DNA of 7,757 nt from Methanosarcinaceae archaeon (GTDB taxonomy: Archaea > Halobacteriota > Methanosarcinia > Methanosarcinales > Methanosarcinaceae). The notes below the pieces were generated by a model. That model searched no databases, was not told the origin of the DNA, and saw nothing but the letters and a program-made list of their open reading frames with translations. The position numbers and the translations under genes were made by a program. This document shows, one piece after another, positions 4,364 through 7,757 of the stretch; within the stretch, counting starts at the first letter, position 1, and each line of letters begins with the position of its first letter. The stretch covers positions 1 to 7,757 of the forward strand of contig JAUVKD010000031.1 in assembly GCA_030596385.1 (NCBI GenBank), given 5' to 3'.

Positions 4364-7306
4364 ATGACAAAAAGTGAAAAAATGTTAGAATCATCACAAT
4401 TATACATCCAATTAAAAAAAATTATTGCTACAGATTTGCATGTACTCATATTAGTAACATTGTTGGCTGGAGCATTTATATTAGTCTCGCCATTTGATCA
4501 AACTATTTTTAGAATTCCATTTGCGCTGATTTTTTTGTTGTTCTTACCTGGGTATGCTTTTATATCTGCACTTTTTCCTCGAAATGATGATCTTGATGGG
4601 ATTGAGCGTTTTACACTTAGTATTGGGCTTAGTATTGCGATTACGATCTTTGATGGTTTTGCATTGAATTATACACCATGGGGTTTTAGACCGCTGCCGA
4701 TCGTAGTGTCGTTGATATTGATCATATTTATTTTTACGATTGTTGCGTATTTTGCAAGGAGGAACGTATCGGAGGATGTGCGGTTTTCGGTGTCATTCAA
4801 AGATATTGTTGAATCTGTGCGAGCGGATGAAAATGAAAAACCGTCTGATATTGAAAAAGCATTGATCATTGCTCTGGTCATTTCTATTATAATTGCGGGC
4901 GGCATGGTGGTGTATGCTAAACTAACATTCCCTGAGGAACGATTTTCTGTGATGTATTTGCTGGGGTCCGGGGGGATGGCTGAAGATTATGTGACTGATC
5001 TGTATCTTGGTGTTCCATGCGAGACTACGGTGGGAATTGAAAATCATGAGGGAAGGTCTGTTAATTATATTCTGCAGATCCGACTGGATGGGAATGTTTT
5101 GGATACGATGGAGGTTGCGATCGATGATGGTGCTACGTGGCTTGAAAATGTGTCTTATGTGCCAAACCGTATTGGGGACAATTTGAAGTTAGATTTTTTG
5201 TTGTTTGAGGATGAGGTTTCTGCGAAACCATATCGATCTACACATTTGTGGGTTTTATCAGACATCGATTATAGTGATGCTGGGACATTGCAGGATTATA
5301 TTATTAAATCCGGTTTGTTTGTCAGAAATTGGGATATGGGACAAAACCGTGATTGGAATTATGTTGAGAATGGAGATAATTTCACGGGTGGATATGTGAC
5401 ATCTCATTCTATATCAAGTGATAGGTCGTTTGAGATCAGTTATCCTTCGCAAACACGCTCAAGCCCAGGATTTTTTGGAGAGATCTATCAATATATTACT
5501 ACTGGCGAGGATGGACTTGCGGTTTTATCGTTTGATGTTCTGGATTCGAGGACGTCCAATGAGACGCAGGGATATCATTTCAAGCAGGTACTGGTGGATG
5601 ACAGGGTAGTATGGGAGGATGATACTGCAGGTGATGAGGGATGGCAGCATGTGCGTGTGCCTGTGTTTTTGAGCAATTCGAGTAAGGTTGCACTGCGCCT
5701 TTTTGAGAAGAAGGGTGTAGGAAATTTTGGTATCAATACGTGGTGGGATTCTGTGAAGATCGAACGGTTCAGTGTTGGTGATCCGTTTAGTGTGAGTGTG
5801 TCTGATGTTGATGTGTCCGGGCCTGATGCTGAGTCGTCTGTGGTACTTCGGGGTGAGCCGTTCTCGATTGGTGCGGGGCAGGATGTTGTTATTGACGGTT
5901 CTACTTTTGGCGGGTTTTATTATGAAATTGATGATGTGAGGTCATATGAATGTTTGAACCTGTCGTTTTCGGGTGATGGGATCGTTGAGGTCGGTGGGGC
6001 AGTGTATACTGCGTTTTCGAGGTCGGGTGTGTTCCGGTTTATGGGGTTTGATGGGCACAGGTCACTTGATCCGGATATGGCTGATCTGTTGAGTGAGGTG
6101 CTGCTAGATGGTGGGAACTGTTCAATATCAGCTAATAAACCTGTGTTACCTGGCGGGGGATATGCTATGACTTATCGGGATGATGATGATGGTAGTTCGG
6201 TCATTGAGTTTGGGAAGAATGATGTTCTTTTAAAGTCGTTTGATGTTTCGGATGGTGGGGTGTTTGTGTATGATGCGGCACTAAATGGTGTCGAGGCGGA
6301 AATATTGGAATTTAAGGTTGATTCTGTTGTCAATGGAACTGTCTATCTTGAGGATGTGTGCCTGTATTCTAATGAGCCGGTTATGATCGAGGTGGGAAAT
6401 ATATATGGAAATTTTGAGGTTGTGGATATTGCGGTTGATATGATTGTGATGAAGAATGTTGAGCGGATCATGCTTGATCCGGGGCGTGATGTGGCTGTGA
6501 TGGATGGTAGGATGAATTTAAAGGTTGCAAAAGGCGGGGATGTTGCTTATCCGTATGTTGAAAAGGAGTTTGATGGGAGTTTTGTTGTCAGGGGGTCAGT
6601 GCATGATATTTCAGAGGGGCAGAATGTGGTTATTTCGGGTAGGAACTATTCACCGTTTAGTTATGACCTGGATACAAATAATACGGACTATGGGTTGACG
6701 CTGTTGTTTTCAGGGGACGGTTATGTTTCGAGCGGTGATGCGGTCCTTGTGAAGAGGTATGGTGGCGATATGTTTGAATTCCTGGGATATGAGCATAACA
6801 TTTCAAAACCGTCAAGTGTGTCCGGGTCGCCAATCGTTGAAATGATCAAGCCGTCTTTGGTGCTAAATGAGACGATGGAACTTAAGAGGGGATATGCCCT
6901 GTCTATTGCTGATCTTAATCCTGCGACAGACCATGCTTTGCTTGAACTTTGGAAAGACGGGGAGGTGGTGGATATGGCCATTATAAATGACGGGACCAGG
7001 GTGTATGAGTATCGGGAAGATGATGTGCTGATATTTAAGTGTCAGGTCAATGATGTATTCGAAACGAAGCTTTTGTTTAAGTATGTGCTTTTGTATGCGA
7101 AGCAGCCTGTGGAGATGAGGGTCGGAGATAGGTACGGTCAGTTTAAAGTTACCGAGATTACGGATGATTCGATCGTTCTTGCGAATTTTGAGTCGATCAG
7201 GTTTATGCCAGGTGAAGTTACTTCTCTTCTGGACGGTGCAGTGTATGCCAGAACTTCGAGCGGTGGTTTTGTGGCGTATCCGTATGCGATCGAAAGGGGA
7301 GGTTAG
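4364..7306 (+). CDS. Membrane-anchored S-layer-like surface protein: DUF1616 domain fused to two S-layer duplication domains
   Basis: 980 residues. The N-terminal part matches DUF1616: hydrophobic segments near 25-43, 50-71, 83-101, 110-130 and 165-187, then the extracytoplasmic motif YLLGSGGMAEDYVTDLYLG (198-216) and GIENHEGRSVNY (224-235). Five membrane spans with a basic loop at 131-164 inside put the rest outside the cell. Residues about 318-470 form a beta-rich module ending TWWDSVKIERF, like a carbohydrate-binding jelly roll (inferred). Two homologous S-layer duplication domains follow, about 495-735 and 742-977, sharing GQ(D/N)VVI, FSGDG, GYA(M/L), VE/RVG..YG.F, LDG and VAYPY. Eleven N-X-S/T sequons lie outside (N262, 339, 399, 438, 532, 585, 657, 761, 772, 812, 835). 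There is no cleavable signal peptide and no C-terminal anchor. The role is probably envelope architecture. ATG 4364 is used; ATG 4382 with GTGA upstream is a fair alternative. Confidence 0.87.
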   Translation: MTKSEKMLESSQLYIQLKKIIATDLHVLILVTLLAGAFILVSPFDQTIFRIPFALIFLLFLPGYAFISALFPRNDDLDGIERFTLSIGLSIAITIFDGFALNYTPWGFRPLPIVVSLILIIFIFTIVAYFARRNVSEDVRFSVSFKDIVESVRADENEKPSDIEKALIIALVISIIIAGGMVVYAKLTFPEERFSVMYLLGSGGMAEDYVTDLYLGVPCETTVGIENHEGRSVNYILQIRLDGNVLDTMEVAIDDGATWLENVSYVPNRIGDNLKLDFLLFEDEVSAKPYRSTHLWVLSDIDYSDAGTLQDYIIKSGLFVRNWDMGQNRDWNYVENGDNFTGGYVTSHSISSDRSFEISYPSQTRSSPGFFGEIYQYITTGEDGLAVLSFDVLDSRTSNETQGYHFKQVLVDDRVVWEDDTAGDEGWQHVRVPVFLSNSSKVALRLFEKKGVGNFGINTWWDSVKIERFSVGDPFSVSVSDVDVSGPDAESSVVLRGEPFSIGAGQDVVIDGSTFGGFYYEIDDVRSYECLNLSFSGDGIVEVGGAVYTAFSRSGVFRFMGFDGHRSLDPDMADLLSEVLLDGGNCSISANKPVLPGGGYAMTYRDDDDGSSVIEFGKNDVLLKSFDVSDGGVFVYDAALNGVEAEILEFKVDSVVNGTVYLEDVCLYSNEPVMIEVGNIYGNFEVVDIAVDMIVMKNVERIMLDPGRDVAVMDGRMNLKVAKGGDVAYPYVEKEFDGSFVVRGSVHDISEGQNVVISGRNYSPFSYDLDTNNTDYGLTLLFSGDGYVSSGDAVLVKRYGGDMFEFLGYEHNISKPSSVSGSPIVEMIKPSLVLNETMELKRGYALSIADLNPATDHALLELWKDGEVVDMAIINDGTRVYEYREDDVLIFKCQVNDVFETKLLFKYVLLYAKQPVEMRVGDRYGQFKVTEITDDSIVLANFESIRFMPGEVTSLLDGAVYARTSSGGFVAYPYAIERGG

Positions 7307-7331
7307 GTGTATTTGGTTAGGTGGTTTTGAT

Positions 7332-7443
7332 AACTCACTTTCCAAATCATTTGTTTAATAATTTAAAGAACCACAATCAACCGGCATTATTCAATGTTTA
7401 AGAAACAGATTTGTTTTCAAAATATACCCTTGGAAAGTAAGTG
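7332..7443. repeat. Imperfect inverted repeat after the S-layer-like gene
   Basis: AACTCACTTTCCAA (7332-7345) pairs with TTGGAAAGTAAGTG (7430-7443) at 12 of 14 positions across an 84-base AT-rich spacer. It begins 25 bases after the stop codon. It might form a 3' mRNA stem, or be ends of a small decayed element; no gene lies between the arms. Confidence 0.4.
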
Positions 7444-7757
7444 ATGAAATGTAGATGCATTTTTTAAATATCCAGACGCTGCTACAGGCGGCACGTTCCA
7501 TTACTATTATCTGTCCGCATTCACGAAATATGTAGTTTCCATGTAGTGCAATCCGTGCAAACACATATGTGCTGACCGCGAGCAGAACTTCTATGTGTAA
7601 TGCAAGGCAGTGGATTGGCAGCGGTGAAACATGCCGCCTGCGGCGTTGTGACAAGAAAGTCATATCTTGAATTGCAGAAATGCCACTCCCTCTATTCGGA
7701 GTGACCCTACTGTGACACTTATTACCAGTAATGGAATGGGTGGAGCCAACAGGACAA
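7444..7757. other. Stretch without a confident gene; short stems and weak overlapping ORFs
   Basis: No recognised gene is present. Stem-forming strings are CAGGCGGCA (7485-7493) with TGCCGCCTG (7632-7640), the tight hairpin GCCGC-CT-GCGGC (7633-7644), and CACTCC with GGAGTG (7684-7703). On the + strand a 34-codon ORF at 7600-7704 (begins MQGSGLAAVKHAACG) has protein-like composition, and a - strand frame of 90 codons crosses the same bases; neither has a convincing start signal. A + strand frame open from about 7650 to the window end (ending SDPTVTLITSNGMGGANRT) may be chance or part of a gene continuing beyond the edge. Confidence 0.4.

Noticed and set aside
6863..7345. A 160-codon - strand frame opposite the 3' end of the large gene
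   Set aside because: It lies antisense to well-supported S-layer domain coding sequence, has low-complexity His/Ile-rich composition and no start signal.
7562..7571. Palindrome CACATATGTG
   Set aside because: A single 10-base palindrome in AT-rich DNA is expected by chance, and no nearby gene start gives it a role.
7391..7663. A 90-codon - strand ORF in the 3' gap
   Set aside because: No recognisable family or ribosome-binding site, its C-terminal part reads through the AT-rich inverted-repeat region, and a competing + strand ORF overlaps it. Kept only as a mention in the gap description.
7684..7703. Hairpin CACTCC/GGAGTG as an intrinsic terminator
   Set aside because: No T-run follows the stem, and it lies almost 400 bases after the nearest stop codon.

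Overview
The window looks like chromosomal DNA of a methanogenic or methane-oxidising archaeon, most likely from the Methanosarcinales or a close relative. Three things point there. The large 3' gene joins a DUF1616 membrane domain to two copies of the S-layer duplication domain typical of Methanosarcina cell envelopes. Its promoter region carries an archaeal-type TATA element, and the ribosome-binding signals are GTGA/GGT types that pair with the archaeal 16S 3' end. The nucleotide-sugar dehydrogenase has the N-terminal form I associate with methanogen homologues. No RNA genes or CRISPR arrays were seen.

Bases 1-2173 are the end of a sugar-nucleotide operon on the + strand. It contains the tail of a hexapeptide-repeat acetyltransferase (WbpD-like), a PLP sugar aminotransferase (WbpE-like) and a Gfo/Idh/MocA sugar dehydrogenase (WbpB-like). 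The last two overlap by 8 bases. Bases 2174-2512 hold a degenerate tandem array of hairpin-forming repeats (period about 97-101 bases), then a new TATA-like element. Bases 2513-3943 encode a UDP-HexNAc 6-dehydrogenase (WbpA/WecC-like). Together these four activities match the route from UDP-GlcNAc to UDP-2,3-diacetamido-2,3-dideoxy-glucuronic acid, a sugar known from archaeal N-glycans and bacterial O-antigens.

Bases 3944-4363 contain no intact recognised gene. On the - strand there is a truncated coding remnant (3979-4221) that resembles a transposase C-terminus, and on the + strand a doubtful 42-codon ORF. An AT-rich promoter-like stretch then leads into the 980-residue gene at 4364-7306. 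This encodes a membrane-anchored S-layer-like surface protein: five N-terminal membrane segments, a beta-rich middle part, two S-layer duplication domains and 11 predicted extracellular N-glycosylation sequons. A plausible model is that the upstream genes make the activated sugar and this protein is one of the glycosylated envelope proteins. Bases 7307-7757 hold no confident gene, only inverted repeats and weak overlapping ORFs on both strands.

The points most worth a second look are the inverted anchor architecture of the S-layer-like protein, the hairpin repeat array that misleads start calling for the dehydrogenase, the unusual cofactor-site residue of that dehydrogenase, and a strong rise of G over C along two of the genes. 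I did not find convincing evidence for an entirely new kind of system.
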